Origin: an uncultured Erythrobacter sp. | GTDB lineage: Bacteria; Pseudomonadota; Alphaproteobacteria; Sphingomonadales; Sphingomonadaceae | DNA: 64,000 bases | NCBI RefSeq assembly: GCF_947499705.1 | Contig: NZ_CANMPJ010000001.1 | Coordinates: 469,501 to 533,500 of the forward strand | Direction: 5' to 3' | Part shown: piece by piece, positions 18,240-27,920 of the stretch | How positions within the stretch are numbered: position 1 is the stretch's first letter | Layout: each line of letters opens with the position of its first letter | Translations under genes and position numbers: made by a program | Notes under the pieces: generated by a model | What the model was told of the DNA's origin: nothing | The model's input: the letters and a program-made list of their open reading frames with translations, nothing else | Database searches by the model: none

Positions 18240-19628
18240 ATGATCACCTCGCCCGCCTTTGCCGGAAAACGCTATGCCGTACTCGGCCTGGCGCGATCCG
18301 GCGCGGCTGCGGCAGAGGCGCTGCTGGCAAGCGGTGCCGAAGTGACCGTTTGGGATCGCCAGGACGTCGCACGTGCACCGTTTGAAGGTCGATGCAAATT
18401 GGCCGATCCGCTCGAGCTGAACCTCACGGGCTATGCGGGTGTGGTCGTTTCGCCCGGCGTGCCGCTCAACACCCATCCAATTGTCGGCCATGCTGCGCAA
18501 TACGGCGTGCCTGTAATCGGCGATATCGAGCTGTTCGCACTCGCACGGCCTGACCTGCTGCCGCACAAGGTCGTCGGTATAACCGGCACCAATGGCAAGA
18601 CGACGACGACCGCGCTGGTCCACCACATCCTGGAGATGGCAGGCATCCCCGCAGTGCTCGGCGGAAATATCGGTGTACCGATCATGGCGCAGGAGGCGCT
18701 TGCCCCAAATGACCAAGGCGTTGGTGTGTATGTGTTGGAGCTGTCGAGCTATCAGGTCGACCTGACCTTCAGTCTGGATTGCGATGCCGCAGCGCTGACC
18801 AATATTACTCCAGATCACCTCGATCGGTATGACGGGTTCGAAGGCTATGCTGCGTCAAAAGCGCGGCTGTTTGAAATGCAGTCGGGCGGACACTTTGCGG
18901 TCTTTGGCTTGCTGGCTGAGCCAGCCGGTGCGATCTTCCAACGTGAGCAATCCCGCCGCCTCGAAGGGCGCGCAGTGCCCGCCAACCTTGGGCGCTTCGC
19001 CGCCCAGCAATCCGAATGGCCAAGCCTGCAAGGCCCGCACAATCTCGAGAACATTGCAGTAGCAATCGCGCTGGTCGAAGAACTTGGCGTGAAGCCCGCG
19101 CAATGGGAGCACGCGCTCCCCCGTTTCCGCAACTTGCCGCACCGAATGGAGCGGGTGTGCGAGGAAAATGGTGTGCTGTTCATCAATGACAGCAAAGCCA
19201 CCAACCCGGCATCGACCGCGCCTGCGCTCGCGGCTTTTCCGCCCGATCCTGCGATCAATGACGGCGCGCCGCGTGTCCACTGGATTGTCGGCGGACTGGC
19301 GAAAGAGGACGGGCTCGGCGAATGCGCTGCCCATCTCGATAAGCTTGCCGCCGCTTACACAGTTGGTGAGGCCGGGCCACGCTTTGCCGAACTGATTGAA
19401 CCTCACGCCAAAGCCGAGCGCTGTGAAATGGTTAGCGAAGCGGTGAGCCGCGCCCGCGAAGCCGCGCGGCCCGGTGAAGTCGTGCTTTTCTCACCTGCTT
19501 GCGCCAGCTTTGACCAGTTCCGCGACTATGAGAAGCGCGGTGAACACTTCCGCCAACTGGTTGGAGTGATTGCTGATTGCTGTCCATTCGACGATGATGA
19601 TCCGCATTTCAAGGATATCGCGGCATGA
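18240..19628 (+). CDS. murD: UDP-MurNAc-L-alanine:D-glutamate ligase
   Basis: A 462-residue Mur ligase that adds D-Glu to UDP-MurNAc-L-Ala. It shows the N-terminal GLARSGAAAAEAL dinucleotide-like loop, the ATP loop ITGTNGKTTTTAL near residue 115, NITPDHLDRY near 185 and NDSKATNPAST near 317. It begins 10 bases after mraY and overlaps ftsW by 4 bases. Confidence 0.96.
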   Translation: MITSPAFAGKRYAVLGLARSGAAAAEALLASGAEVTVWDRQDVARAPFEGRCKLADPLELNLTGYAGVVVSPGVPLNTHPIVGHAAQYGVPVIGDIELFALARPDLLPHKVVGITGTNGKTTTTALVHHILEMAGIPAVLGGNIGVPIMAQEALAPNDQGVGVYVLELSSYQVDLTFSLDCDAAALTNITPDHLDRYDGFEGYAASKARLFEMQSGGHFAVFGLLAEPAGAIFQREQSRRLEGRAVPANLGRFAAQQSEWPSLQGPHNLENIAVAIALVEELGVKPAQWEHALPRFRNLPHRMERVCEENGVLFINDSKATNPASTAPALAAFPPDPAINDGAPRVHWIVGGLAKEDGLGECAAHLDKLAAAYTVGEAGPRFAELIEPHAKAERCEMVSEAVSRAREAARPGEVVLFSPACASFDQFRDYEKRGEHFRQLVGVIADCCPFDDDDPHFKDIAA

Positions 19629-20869
19629 GCTTGGCAGGATCGATCACTCAGCCGCGCGCAGATGCGACATTTCATGCGCCTGTCCCTACGCGGCAAGGTT
19701 GGCGTGAGCGCACTCGCATCTGGTGGCGCGAAATCGACAAAGTTTTGCTTGGCTTCATCGTCTTGATCATGGCGATGGGTACGGCTGCGGTGCTCGCTGC
19801 GTCGCCTGCCAGCGCAGATCAGCTTTCGACTTCCGAGGTGCAACTCGACGAATTCCTGTTCCTGAAACGGCATCTGGTGTTTCAGGTGCTTGGTCTTGCA
19901 CTGATGATCGGGATTTCGTTCCTGAGCCGCGAAGATGCGCGCAGGCTCGGGATCGTCATTGGGGCGGGAATGCTGTTGTTGCTGTTCCTCGTGCCCTTGA
20001 TCGGGGTCGAAAAGAACGGCTCGCGACGCTGGCTCGACGTGGGGATGTCGCTGCAGCCGAGCGAATTCCTGAAACCCGGTTTTGCGATCATGGTTGCTTG
20101 GGTGCTCAGCTGGCGTTTGCGCGACCCGACATTGCCGGTGCTGACCTTTGCGACCGGCTTGATGGTGGCCATCGCCGGGTTGCTGATGCTTCAGCCTAAC
20201 CTTGGCGAGACGATCCTGTTTGCCGGCATCTGGTTTGTAATGGTCCTGCTGGCCGGTGTTTCGATCCAGCGCATCAGTGTGCTGGTCGGCGGCGGATTGG
20301 TCGGGCTGACTGCGGCATATTTCCTTTATGATAATGCTCGACACCGGATCGATGGTTTCCTTGGCGGCGGCACCGCGTTCGACCAGGTCGATCTTGCCTA
20401 TCGCACGCTTCTGGCAGGCGGCTGGAACGGCACAGGATTGTGGCTAGGCATTCGCAAGATGAACCTGCCGGAAGCGCACACCGATTACATTTTCTCGGTC
20501 ATTGGAGAGGAGTTCGGGCTGTTGATCTGTGCTGTCGTGGTTCTGCTCTACCTCGTAACAGTCGCACGCGTGCTCATCCGGCTGGTCGATGAAGACAATC
20601 TGTTCGTGCTGCTCGCCGCGACGGGGCTGATCACGCAGTTCGGTGGGCAAGCGTTCATCAACATTCTCGTAAACCTCAAAATGTTCCCTTCGACGGGAAT
20701 GACGCTGCCACTGATCAGCTATGGCGGATCGTCGACGCTGGCAGTGTGTTTCACGATCGGGCTATTGCTTGCGGTCACCCGGCGCAATCCGTTCCTGGAG
20801 CGCGAGACCCCCGGGCTGAAGGCGATTTTCGAACGTCCGAAAAGCGAGCAGAGGGAGGAGCGCGCATGA
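19625..20869 (+). CDS. ftsW: SEDS peptidoglycan glycosyltransferase FtsW
   Basis: A 414-residue polytopic SEDS protein that polymerises lipid II at the septum with FtsI. About ten membrane helices start near residue 37. Signature segments are GSRRWLDVGMSLQPSEFLKPG near residue 135, AHTDYIFSVIGEEFG near 285 and PSTGMTLPLISYGGSS near 355. The catalytic Asp is expected in the loop around residue 260. It overlaps murD and murG by 4 bases. Confidence 0.96.
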   Translation: MSLAGSITQPRADATFHAPVPTRQGWRERTRIWWREIDKVLLGFIVLIMAMGTAAVLAASPASADQLSTSEVQLDEFLFLKRHLVFQVLGLALMIGISFLSREDARRLGIVIGAGMLLLLFLVPLIGVEKNGSRRWLDVGMSLQPSEFLKPGFAIMVAWVLSWRLRDPTLPVLTFATGLMVAIAGLLMLQPNLGETILFAGIWFVMVLLAGVSIQRISVLVGGGLVGLTAAYFLYDNARHRIDGFLGGGTAFDQVDLAYRTLLAGGWNGTGLWLGIRKMNLPEAHTDYIFSVIGEEFGLLICAVVVLLYLVTVARVLIRLVDEDNLFVLLAATGLITQFGGQAFINILVNLKMFPSTGMTLPLISYGGSSTLAVCFTIGLLLAVTRRNPFLERETPGLKAIFERPKSEQREERA

Positions 20870-22095
20870 GCAGTGAGACACAGCACGTGCCAAGCGGGGC
20901 GAGCCGTCACTTCGTGCTCGCCGCTGGCGGCACTGGCGGCCATTTGATCCCGGCATTTGCGCTCGCGGTGGAGCTAGAAGCGCGAGGGCACCATGTTGCA
21001 CTGATCACCGATGATCGCGGCGCGAACATTCCTGGCAAACCCGATTTTCTGACGGCGCACGTTCTGCCCGCAGGCCGGTTCGGAAAGAACCCGTTGCGCT
21101 GGATTTCGGGGGCGCGGGCAGTGCTTGAAGGGCGCAATATGGCGCTGCGTGTGTTCGATGCGTTCGAACCGAGCGCGGTTATCGGCTTTGGTGGCTATCC
21201 TGCTTTGCCAGCTCTGCTGGCTGCGACATCTGCGAATATTCCAAGCCTCGTCCATGAGCAAAACGCCGTGCTGGGCCGGGTCAACCGCCTGCTCGCGGGC
21301 CGGGTCGATGCGATCGCAACCTCGTATGACAAGGTCGACCGGCTCAAGCCCAAACACGCGGACAAGGTTCACCTCGTCGGCAATCCCGTGCGCGAAGAAG
21401 TGCTCGCCCTACGGGACGAAGATTTCCCGGCCTTCACAGAAGAAGGCCTGCTGCGCGTACTCGTGACCGGTGGCAGTCAGGGCGCTAGTATCCTGTCGGA
21501 TGTCGTGCCAGATGGCCTTGCGATGCTTCCCCCGATGCTGCGCCAGCGTTTGCAGGTGACGCAGCAGTGCCGGAGCGAAGATGTCGACAAGGTGCGCGAG
21601 CGGTATTCGCAGCACGATATTCCCGCAGAACTTGGCACCTATTTCGAGGATATGCATGAGCGTCTGGCTGACACGCATCTGTTCATTGGCCGGGCGGGTG
21701 CGTCTACTATTGCCGAGCTTACCGCTGTGGGCCGTCCGGCGATCCTGATCCCGCTGCCGATTGCGACCGACGATCACCAGGCGGTCAACACTCGCGAAGT
21801 CGCCAAAGCTGGCGGCGCGCGCATGATCCGGCAAGACAATTTCACGCCCAAGGAACTCGCCAAGCAGATTCAGGCGATGGCGCAGAATCCGACCAGCCTG
21901 TCGAACGCGGCGCATGGATCGTGGAATTGCGGACGGCCCAAGGCGGCTAAGGACCTCGCTGATCTCGTCGAGAGCATGGCCGGGATCGATCTGATGGACG
22001 TGATCACCGTCGGGGAGGCCAATCCCAAAGCGGCGGAAGCGGCAACCAAGCCTCAGACGGCAGGGCGCGACGCAGCAGAGGATGCTGCTTCGTGA
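20866..22095 (+). CDS. murG: UDP-GlcNAc:lipid I N-acetylglucosaminyltransferase
   Basis: A GT28 glycosyltransferase of 409 residues that converts lipid I to lipid II. The acceptor-side loop AAGGTGGHLIPA is near residue 18; the UDP-GlcNAc site includes VTGGSQGASIL near 200, GRAGASTIAEL near 277 and PLPIATDDHQAVNA-like PLPIATDDHQAVNT near 297. The start was moved to 20866, where ATGA overlaps the ftsW stop, since the longer frame has no ribosome site. The last 40 or so residues are an Ala-rich tail that most MurG proteins lack. Confidence 0.94.
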   Translation: MSSETQHVPSGASRHFVLAAGGTGGHLIPAFALAVELEARGHHVALITDDRGANIPGKPDFLTAHVLPAGRFGKNPLRWISGARAVLEGRNMALRVFDAFEPSAVIGFGGYPALPALLAATSANIPSLVHEQNAVLGRVNRLLAGRVDAIATSYDKVDRLKPKHADKVHLVGNPVREEVLALRDEDFPAFTEEGLLRVLVTGGSQGASILSDVVPDGLAMLPPMLRQRLQVTQQCRSEDVDKVRERYSQHDIPAELGTYFEDMHERLADTHLFIGRAGASTIAELTAVGRPAILIPLPIATDDHQAVNTREVAKAGGARMIRQDNFTPKELAKQIQAMAQNPTSLSNAAHGSWNCGRPKAAKDLADLVESMAGIDLMDVITVGEANPKAAEAATKPQTAGRDAAEDAAS

Positions 22096-22151
22096 AGGCC
22101 CTTCGGAGTCAAAGACGGCGCATTGCGCCACCAGCTCAGGATGAACGGACA

Positions 22152-22179
22152 CCTTTCATCGGAGAAGCCCGATGAAAGG
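22152..22179 (+). other. Perfect 11-bp hairpin enclosing the murC start codon
   Basis: CCTTTCATCGG (22152-22162) pairs perfectly with CCGATGAAAGG (22169-22179), with loop AGAAGC. The murC ATG (22172-22174) lies in the right arm, and the GGAGAAG ribosome site spans the end of the left arm and the loop. The murG-murC gap (22096-22171) is the longest within the mraZ-ftsA run and holds no other feature. Confidence 0.75.
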
Positions 22180-23602
22180 CGTTGGCACCGATATTGGGAC
22201 GATCCATTTCGTCGGCATTGGCGGGATTGGCATGTCCGGCATTGCCGAGGTGATGCACAATCTCGGCTATTCGGTGCAGGGCAGCGACCTCGCCGATGGG
22301 CCGAGTGTCGAGCGCCTGCGTGGGCGTGGGATCGAAGTGCATATCGGCCAAGCGCGTGAAAACGTCGAAGGCGTGGCCGTCGTCGTGACCTCCACGGCAG
22401 TGCGCCGGACAAATCCCGAAGTTGTCGCCGCGCTTGAAAATCGTATTCCGGTCGTGCGCCGAGCGGAGATGCTCGCCGAGCTGATGCGGCTCAAATCAAC
22501 GGTCGCGGTGGCGGGCACCCACGGCAAAACCACCACGACCAGCATGATCGCGAGCTTGCTGGACAAGGGCGACGTCGATCCGACCGTCATCAATGGCGGG
22601 ATTATCGAGCAATATGGCTCGAACGCGCGGCTTGGCGACAGCGACTGGATGGTGGTCGAAGCCGACGAAAGCGACGGCAGCTTTCTGCGATTGGATGGGA
22701 CCATCGCGGTGGTCACGAATATCGATCCCGAACATCTCGACCATTACGGCGATTTCGACGGGGTTAAGCGCGCCTTTGTCGAGTTCATTCACAACGTGCC
22801 CTTCTATGGCGCGGCGATCCTGTGCGTCGATCATCCGGAAGTGCAGGCGGTGATTGGGCAGGTGCGTGACCGTAAGGTCGTGACCTATGGCTTCTCGCTG
22901 CAAGCCGACATTTGCGGAGTGAACATCCGCGCAATCGATGGCGGCAACACATTCGACGTGATCGTGCGCCAGCGCGGCGAGGAGGATCGCCGGATCGAAG
23001 GTGTGCACCTGCCGATGCCGGGCCGCCACAACGTCCAGAATGCACTCGCTGCGATTGCTGTGGCGATTGAAATGGGCTGCTCCGACACCGTCATCTGCGA
23101 TGGGTTCGAAAGCTTCAGCGGGGTGCGCCGCCGGTTCACGAAGGTTGGCTCCGTCGATGTGGGCGGCGCAAAGGTTCAGGTGATCGACGATTATGCGCAT
23201 CACCCGGTCGAGATTCAGGCCGTGCTCAGCGCAGCGCGTGAGGCAGTCGGAGGCGAGAAAGGCCGCGTGATCGCGATTGCCCAGCCGCACCGCTACACCC
23301 GGCTGAACGACCTGATGGAAGAATTCCAGACCTGCTTCAACGAAGCGGACATTGTCTACATCACTCCCGTCTACGAGGCGGGCGAAGACCCAATCGAGGG
23401 CGTTGACGCAGCAGCTCTTGTCGCTGGCCTGAAGTCGCGCGGACACCGTTCGGCGCAAACCATTGCGGGACAGGCTGAGCTAGCGCAGGCTTTGGCCAGC
23501 GAAATTCAGGCGGGCGATATCGTCGTTTGCCTCGGCGCGGGGGATATCACCCGCTGGGCCGCTGGTCTGGCGCCTGCGATTGACTCAATACGGGCGGCAT
23601 GA
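22172..23602 (+). CDS. murC: UDP-N-acetylmuramate:L-alanine ligase
   Basis: A 476-residue Mur ligase that starts stem-peptide assembly. [17 protein letters not shown] at residues 10-26 is the UDP-binding loop, [13 protein letters not shown] near 112 the ATP loop, and [12 protein letters not shown] near 338 and AQPHRYTRL near 370 the C-terminal signatures. Translation may be influenced by the hairpin that contains its start codon. It overlaps murB by 4 bases. Confidence 0.96.
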   Translation: MKGVGTDIGTIHFVGIGGIGMSGIAEVMHNLGYSVQGSDLADGPSVERLRGRGIEVHIGQARENVEGVAVVVTSTAVRRTNPEVVAALENRIPVVRRAEMLAELMRLKSTVAVAGTHGKTTTTSMIASLLDKGDVDPTVINGGIIEQYGSNARLGDSDWMVVEADESDGSFLRLDGTIAVVTNIDPEHLDHYGDFDGVKRAFVEFIHNVPFYGAAILCVDHPEVQAVIGQVRDRKVVTYGFSLQADICGVNIRAIDGGNTFDVIVRQRGEEDRRIEGVHLPMPGRHNVQNALAAIAVAIEMGCSDTVICDGFESFSGVRRRFTKVGSVDVGGAKVQVIDDYAHHPVEIQAVLSAAREAVGGEKGRVIAIAQPHRYTRLNDLMEEFQTCFNEADIVYITPVYEAGEDPIEGVDAAALVAGLKSRGHRSAQTIAGQAELAQALASEIQAGDIVVCLGAGDITRWAAGLAPAIDSIRAA

Positions 23603-24573
23603 CCGACATGATGCAACCCGACGACAGCAACAATCTCGATAACGGCATGGCACCGAACTGCGCTGTTGAGGGCGAGGTCAGTGCTCCGATCCCGCTCGAC
23701 GGCATTCGCGGTAAGCTGACCTGCAAGGCACCGCTCGCCAAATACGTCTGGTTCAAGAGCGGGGGCGAGGCCGATTGGCTGTTTGAGCCTGCGGACGTCG
23801 ATGACCTCAGGGAATTCTGCGAGCGGCTTGGCGGCAAGTTGCCGATCATGGCTCTGGGCGTCGGGTCCAACATGATCATCCGTGATGGCGGCGTGCCCGG
23901 CGTCGTGATCAAGTTGGGCAAGCCCTTTGCCGAAGTCGAAGTGACGGGTGAGACCACGCTCAAGGCAGGAGCGGCAGCGCCTGTGAGCATCGTCTCACGC
24001 CGGGCGGCCAAGGCGGGGATCGACGGCTTGTCGTTCTTCACTGGCATTCCCGGCTCGGTCGGCGGCGTCACCAAGATGAACGGCGGGTGCTACGGACGCG
24101 AGACCTGCAATGTGCTCGTCGACTGCGATGTCATTCTGCCGGATGGGCAGTTCGTGACGCTCAGCAATGCCGATCTGCAATATTCCTATCGCCACTCGGC
24201 TTTGCCCGAAGGCGCGACTGTTGTCGAAGCCCGTTTTGAAGGCTTTCCGGGCGATCCCGACACGATCCGCGCTGAAATGGACCGCATCTCCAGCGAGCGG
24301 AAGGAATCGCAGCCGATTGGCAGTATGACTGGCGGATCGACTTTCAAGAATCCTCCGGGCCACAGTTCGTGGAAGCTGGTCGATGCCGCAGGTCTGCGCG
24401 GGTTCAAGCATGGCGGCGCACAGGTGAGCGAGAAACACGCCAACTTCCTAATCAACACCGGCAACGCCACCAGCACCGATATCGAAGGGCTAGGTGAGAT
24501 CGTCCGCGAGAAGGTGTACGCGCATTCGGGCGTTCAGCTTGAATGGGAAATCAAGCGGGTGGGGCGACCGTGA
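23599..24573 (+). CDS. murB: UDP-N-acetylenolpyruvoylglucosamine reductase
   Basis: A 324-residue FAD/NADPH enzyme that reduces UDP-GlcNAc-enolpyruvate to UDP-MurNAc. The FAD-binding segment [13 protein letters not shown] is near residue 87, [18 protein letters not shown] near 149, and [13 protein letters not shown] near 238 carries the catalytic Ser/Cys-position residue. The N-terminal 25 residues are an unusual Asp/Asn-rich extension ([16 protein letters not shown]). The stop overlaps the ddl GTG start. Confidence 0.94.
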   Translation: MTDMMQPDDSNNLDNGMAPNCAVEGEVSAPIPLDGIRGKLTCKAPLAKYVWFKSGGEADWLFEPADVDDLREFCERLGGKLPIMALGVGSNMIIRDGGVPGVVIKLGKPFAEVEVTGETTLKAGAAAPVSIVSRRAAKAGIDGLSFFTGIPGSVGGVTKMNGGCYGRETCNVLVDCDVILPDGQFVTLSNADLQYSYRHSALPEGATVVEARFEGFPGDPDTIRAEMDRISSERKESQPIGSMTGGSTFKNPPGHSSWKLVDAAGLRGFKHGGAQVSEKHANFLINTGNATSTDIEGLGEIVREKVYAHSGVQLEWEIKRVGRP

Positions 24574-25547
24574 GTAGCGCGAAGACCTATCACGTCGCAG
24601 TCCTGATGGGCGGCTGGGCGAATGAGCGTGAAGTCTCACTGATGAGCGGGGCTGGCATTGCCGATGCGCTTCAGATGAAGGGCCACCGCGTCACGCAAAT
24701 CGATATGGGTCGCGATGTCGCGCAGCGCCTTGCCGAGGCTGCGCCCGATGTCGTGTTCAACGCGCTGCACGGCGTGCCGGGTGAAGATGGCAGCGTTCAG
24801 GGCATGCTTGATCTGATGGGGATTCCCTACACGCATTCGGGCCTCGCCACCTCTGTCATCGCGATCGACAAGCAGCTGACCAAGCAGGCGCTTGTCCCGC
24901 ATGGCATTCCAATGCCCGGCGGTCGGATTGTGTCGTGCGGTGAGCTATACGAGCGCGATCCGCTGCCGCGCCCCTATGTGCTGAAGCCAGTGAACGAAGG
25001 CTCATCGGTCGGCGTTGCGATCATCACCGAGGAAAGCAATGTCGGCAATCCGATCGCGCGATCCGCCGAGGGACCATGGCAGGAATTTGATGAGCTGCTT
25101 GCCGAGCCTTTTATCAAGGGCCGCGAACTCACCACTGCCGTGATCGACGGACCCGATGGCCCGCGCGCGCTTGGAGTGACCGAGCTGATCATCGAGCACG
25201 GCTTCTACGATTACGAACACAAATACACCGAAGGCCGCACCCAGCATGTCTGCCCGGCGCAGGTCCCTTCCGAAATTGCCGCATTGTGTGAACAGTACGC
25301 AGTGAAAGCGCATGAGGTGCTCGGCTGTCACGGGACAAGCCGGACCGACTATCGCTGGGATGACGAACAGGGCGAAAACGGCCTGTTTGTGCTCGAAACC
25401 AACACGCAGCCGGGCATGACGCCGCTGAGCCTGGTGCCAGAGCAGGCCAAGCATGCCGGCATCGACTACGCCGAGCTGGTCGACATGCTCGTGCGAGAAG
25501 CATTGCGAGTGCATGGCAGTAAACCGGCAGGAGGCGCCGATGGCTAA
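24570..25547 (+). CDS. ddl: D-alanine:D-alanine ligase
   Basis: A 325-residue ATP-grasp enzyme making D-Ala-D-Ala for murF. VAVLMGGWANEREVSLMSG is the N-terminal signature, ALHGVPGEDGSVQGMLD near residue 64 and KPVNEGSSVGVAI near 140 are substrate/ATP loops, and ETNTQPGMTPLSLVPEQA near 275 the catalytic end. The start is GTG at 24570, overlapping the murB stop by 4 bases; the ATG at 24543 would overlap murB by 31 bases. It overlaps ftsQ by 8 bases. Confidence 0.95.
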   Translation: MSSAKTYHVAVLMGGWANEREVSLMSGAGIADALQMKGHRVTQIDMGRDVAQRLAEAAPDVVFNALHGVPGEDGSVQGMLDLMGIPYTHSGLATSVIAIDKQLTKQALVPHGIPMPGGRIVSCGELYERDPLPRPYVLKPVNEGSSVGVAIITEESNVGNPIARSAEGPWQEFDELLAEPFIKGRELTTAVIDGPDGPRALGVTELIIEHGFYDYEHKYTEGRTQHVCPAQVPSEIAALCEQYAVKAHEVLGCHGTSRTDYRWDDEQGENGLFVLETNTQPGMTPLSLVPEQAKHAGIDYAELVDMLVREALRVHGSKPAGGADG

Positions 25548-26445
25548 GATCAAACGCGGCGGCAAAGGCGTAAGGCGCGCCGCCAAGGCATCGAACCGGG
25601 CCGCAGGCGCACGCCGGGCCAAGGCGAAGACCACCGGATTTGTCGACACCGTGATGGGCGTGCTGCCCTTTACCGAAGAGCAATGGAGCCGCATCTGGCT
25701 TGCGGTGATCATTGGCGGCGCGGTGGCTCTCGCCTGGGTGATCGCCAATCTCGCTGGCGTACCGGCAATGGCGCAGGCCGAGGTCGGGCGGATTGCTTCC
25801 GACGCTGGGTTTGAGGTGCGGCATGTCCGCGTAACCGGCACGACCCGGATGGATGAACGACAGGTCTATGCCCGCGCATTGGCGCAGCGCGATCGCCCGA
25901 TGCCACAAGTGGAAATCGAAGCCCTTCGCGAAGAGCTGCTCGAACTGCCATGGGTCAAAGATGCACGTGTCTCAGTCCAGCTGCCGCAGACGCTCGCCAT
26001 CGATATCGTCGAGCGCGAGCCGCACGCCGTTCTCGAAAAACCCGACCGTCTGATGCTAATCGATGCGAGCGGTGTCGAGCTTGAGCCGATTGCTCGCGAC
26101 AAGGCTGCGGACAGGTTGCGCATTTCCGGGCCGGGTGCTGCCAAGCAGGTCGCTCCGCTCGAAACGCTGCTCGCCGCCGCACCAGCGCTTCGTCCGCAGA
26201 TCGAAGCAGCCGAGTGGGTCGGCAATCGCCGCTGGAATGTCACGTTCAAGACCGGACAGGTTCTTGCCCTACCTGAAGGACGAGAAGATTCCGCCAGCGC
26301 ACTGGTCAAGTTTGCCCGGATGGACGGCCAGAATCGCTTGATTGGCGGCAAGGTCGCAACCTTCGACATGCGCGCGCCGCCGCGCATCTACATGCGTGTG
26401 CCGGGTCGCGGTGACCGGATCGAATTGGCGGAGGCTGGAAGCTGA
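25540..26445 (+). CDS. ftsQ: Cell division protein FtsQ
   Basis: A 301-residue bitopic divisome protein. A basic N-terminus (KRGGKGVRRAAKASNRAAGARRAKAK) precedes a membrane helix at about residues 55-75, then a POTRA domain (VRHVRVTGTTRMDERQVYARALAQ) and the FtsQ beta domain. The start is set at the ATG at 25540 with GGAGG (25529-25533) upstream. It scaffolds FtsL/FtsB. TGATG overlap with ftsA suggests translational coupling. Confidence 0.93.
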   Translation: MAKIKRGGKGVRRAAKASNRAAGARRAKAKTTGFVDTVMGVLPFTEEQWSRIWLAVIIGGAVALAWVIANLAGVPAMAQAEVGRIASDAGFEVRHVRVTGTTRMDERQVYARALAQRDRPMPQVEIEALREELLELPWVKDARVSVQLPQTLAIDIVEREPHAVLEKPDRLMLIDASGVELEPIARDKAADRLRISGPGAAKQVAPLETLLAAAPALRPQIEAAEWVGNRRWNVTFKTGQVLALPEGREDSASALVKFARMDGQNRLIGGKVATFDMRAPPRIYMRVPGRGDRIELAEAGS

Positions 26446-27788
26446 TGGCAAGCAAAGCAGCTACTCGCGCCAACAAGGCCGCCGCCACGAAGGCGCGGCT
26501 TGCCAAGATTTTCGGCGCGGTCAACATTGGGTCATTTCGCATCTCGGCGATGATCATGGGCGAGACCGAAACCGGCGAATTGCTGGTGCTCGGCTCCGGC
26601 CACCGTGCAAGCCAGGGCATTAAACGCGGCTATGTCACCGACATGCGCGCCGCAACCTATGCGATCCGCGATGCGGTTGAGCGCGCGGAAAAGAACGCGG
26701 GAACCAGCGTGCAAAGCGTCTGGGTCGCGTGTTCAGGCGCGGGACTGAAAAGCAATGTTTCCAAGGTCGAAATCGACATTGGCGGTCGCCGGATCGAAGA
26801 GGAAGATGTCGAGCACCTGCTTATCGCAGCCCGCGACACGATCCAGCCCGATGGGCGCAGCGTGCTCCACGCGCAGCCTGCTTGCTACACGCTCGACGGT
26901 GCGCATGGTGTTGCCAATCCGCGCGGGCTTCATGCTGAACGCCTCGGGGTCGATGTGCACGTAATGCTCGCCGATGGCGCGCCTGTGCGCAACCTGATGG
27001 AAGCCGTGCAGAGCGCGCATCTCGAAGTTGAAGCCGTGGTCGCCGCACCGCTCGCCTCGGGCTATTCCTGCCTCAGCGAAGAAGAACGCGAACTTGGCGT
27101 CGCGCTGGTCGAAATCGGCAGTGACGTAACCAATGTCTCGGTCTTCGCGGGCGGCATGCTGCTGGGCCTGCGCGCCGTGCCAATGGGCTCGGGCGACATT
27201 ACCGATGCGATCGCCAGTGCGTTCGGGATTAGACGCTACCAGGCGGAACGGCTCAAATGCGTATCAGGCTCGGCCATCGCCAGCCCCAGCGATCACCGCG
27301 AGATGATCCCGGTCAACGGCCCCAATGAAGGGTTTGGCGAGGACGGCAACAGCCCGGTCGCCCGCGGTGCCGATGATAAGAACAGGATCGCGCGCGCCGA
27401 ACTGGTCTCGGTCATCACGCAGCATCTTGCGCAGCTGACCGGAGAGGTTGGCAAGGCGCTCAAGGAAATGGGTTTTTCTGGAACCCGCGCGGGTCAGGTC
27501 GTGCTCACTGGCGGGGGTGCGGAACTGGCTGGATTGGCCGAGTTTACTCAAAGCGCCTTAGGCATGCCGGTGCGCGTTGGTCGTGCGCCTTCGCTGAAGG
27601 GCCTGCCGGAGGCGCATTCGACACCGGGCTTTTCGACGCTTGCGGGACTGTGCCTCTACGCTGCCGAAGACCCCGTCGATATCCGCTCGGTCGGCGCACA
27701 CTACTCAACATCGCGCGAACTAAGCGGCCCGATGGGGGCTCCATTGGCAATTGGCGGTTTGCTGAGGGCGCTGCGTCAGTATTTTTGA
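26445..27788 (+). CDS. ftsA: Cell division protein FtsA
   Basis: A 447-residue actin-like ATPase that tethers FtsZ to the membrane. The SHS2-containing 1C region (VDVHVMLADGAPVRNLMEAV) starts near residue 165, EIGSDVTNVSVFAGG near 222 and VVLTGGGAELAGLAEF near 350 are nucleotide-binding motifs, and the last helix (GGLLRALRQYF) is the membrane-targeting amphipathic tail. A Lys/Ala-rich stretch of 25 residues precedes the fold. It shares one base with the ftsQ stop. Confidence 0.95.
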   Translation: MASKAATRANKAAATKARLAKIFGAVNIGSFRISAMIMGETETGELLVLGSGHRASQGIKRGYVTDMRAATYAIRDAVERAEKNAGTSVQSVWVACSGAGLKSNVSKVEIDIGGRRIEEEDVEHLLIAARDTIQPDGRSVLHAQPACYTLDGAHGVANPRGLHAERLGVDVHVMLADGAPVRNLMEAVQSAHLEVEAVVAAPLASGYSCLSEEERELGVALVEIGSDVTNVSVFAGGMLLGLRAVPMGSGDITDAIASAFGIRRYQAERLKCVSGSAIASPSDHREMIPVNGPNEGFGEDGNSPVARGADDKNRIARAELVSVITQHLAQLTGEVGKALKEMGFSGTRAGQVVLTGGGAELAGLAEFTQSALGMPVRVGRAPSLKGLPEAHSTPGFSTLAGLCLYAAEDPVDIRSVGAHYSTSRELSGPMGAPLAIGGLLRALRQYF

Positions 27789-27821
27789 CCCTCGGGACGT
27801 AAATTATAGTAAATAGGCCAC

Positions 27822-27830
27822 TGTGGATAA
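27822..27830 (-). promoter_or_regulatory. Consensus DnaA box in the ftsA-ftsZ gap
   Basis: TGTGGATAA on the plus strand is the exact complement of the DnaA-box consensus TTATCCACA. It lies 91 bases before the ftsZ start in the 132-base gap after ftsA. The rest of the gap contains an AT-rich stretch (27800-27815) that could be a promoter. Confidence 0.6.
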
Positions 27831-27920
27831 GGAATTACGCGGGATAACCGGTCCATCGCGATTGTGTCACAAACAAGAAGACGCGAACGGTGCGGCAAAC
27901 CGCGTCTGGAGGAATAGCTG

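Noticed and set aside
27798..27816. CtrA box in the ftsZ promoter
   Set aside because: The AT-rich stretch does not match TTAA-N7-TTAA on either strand.
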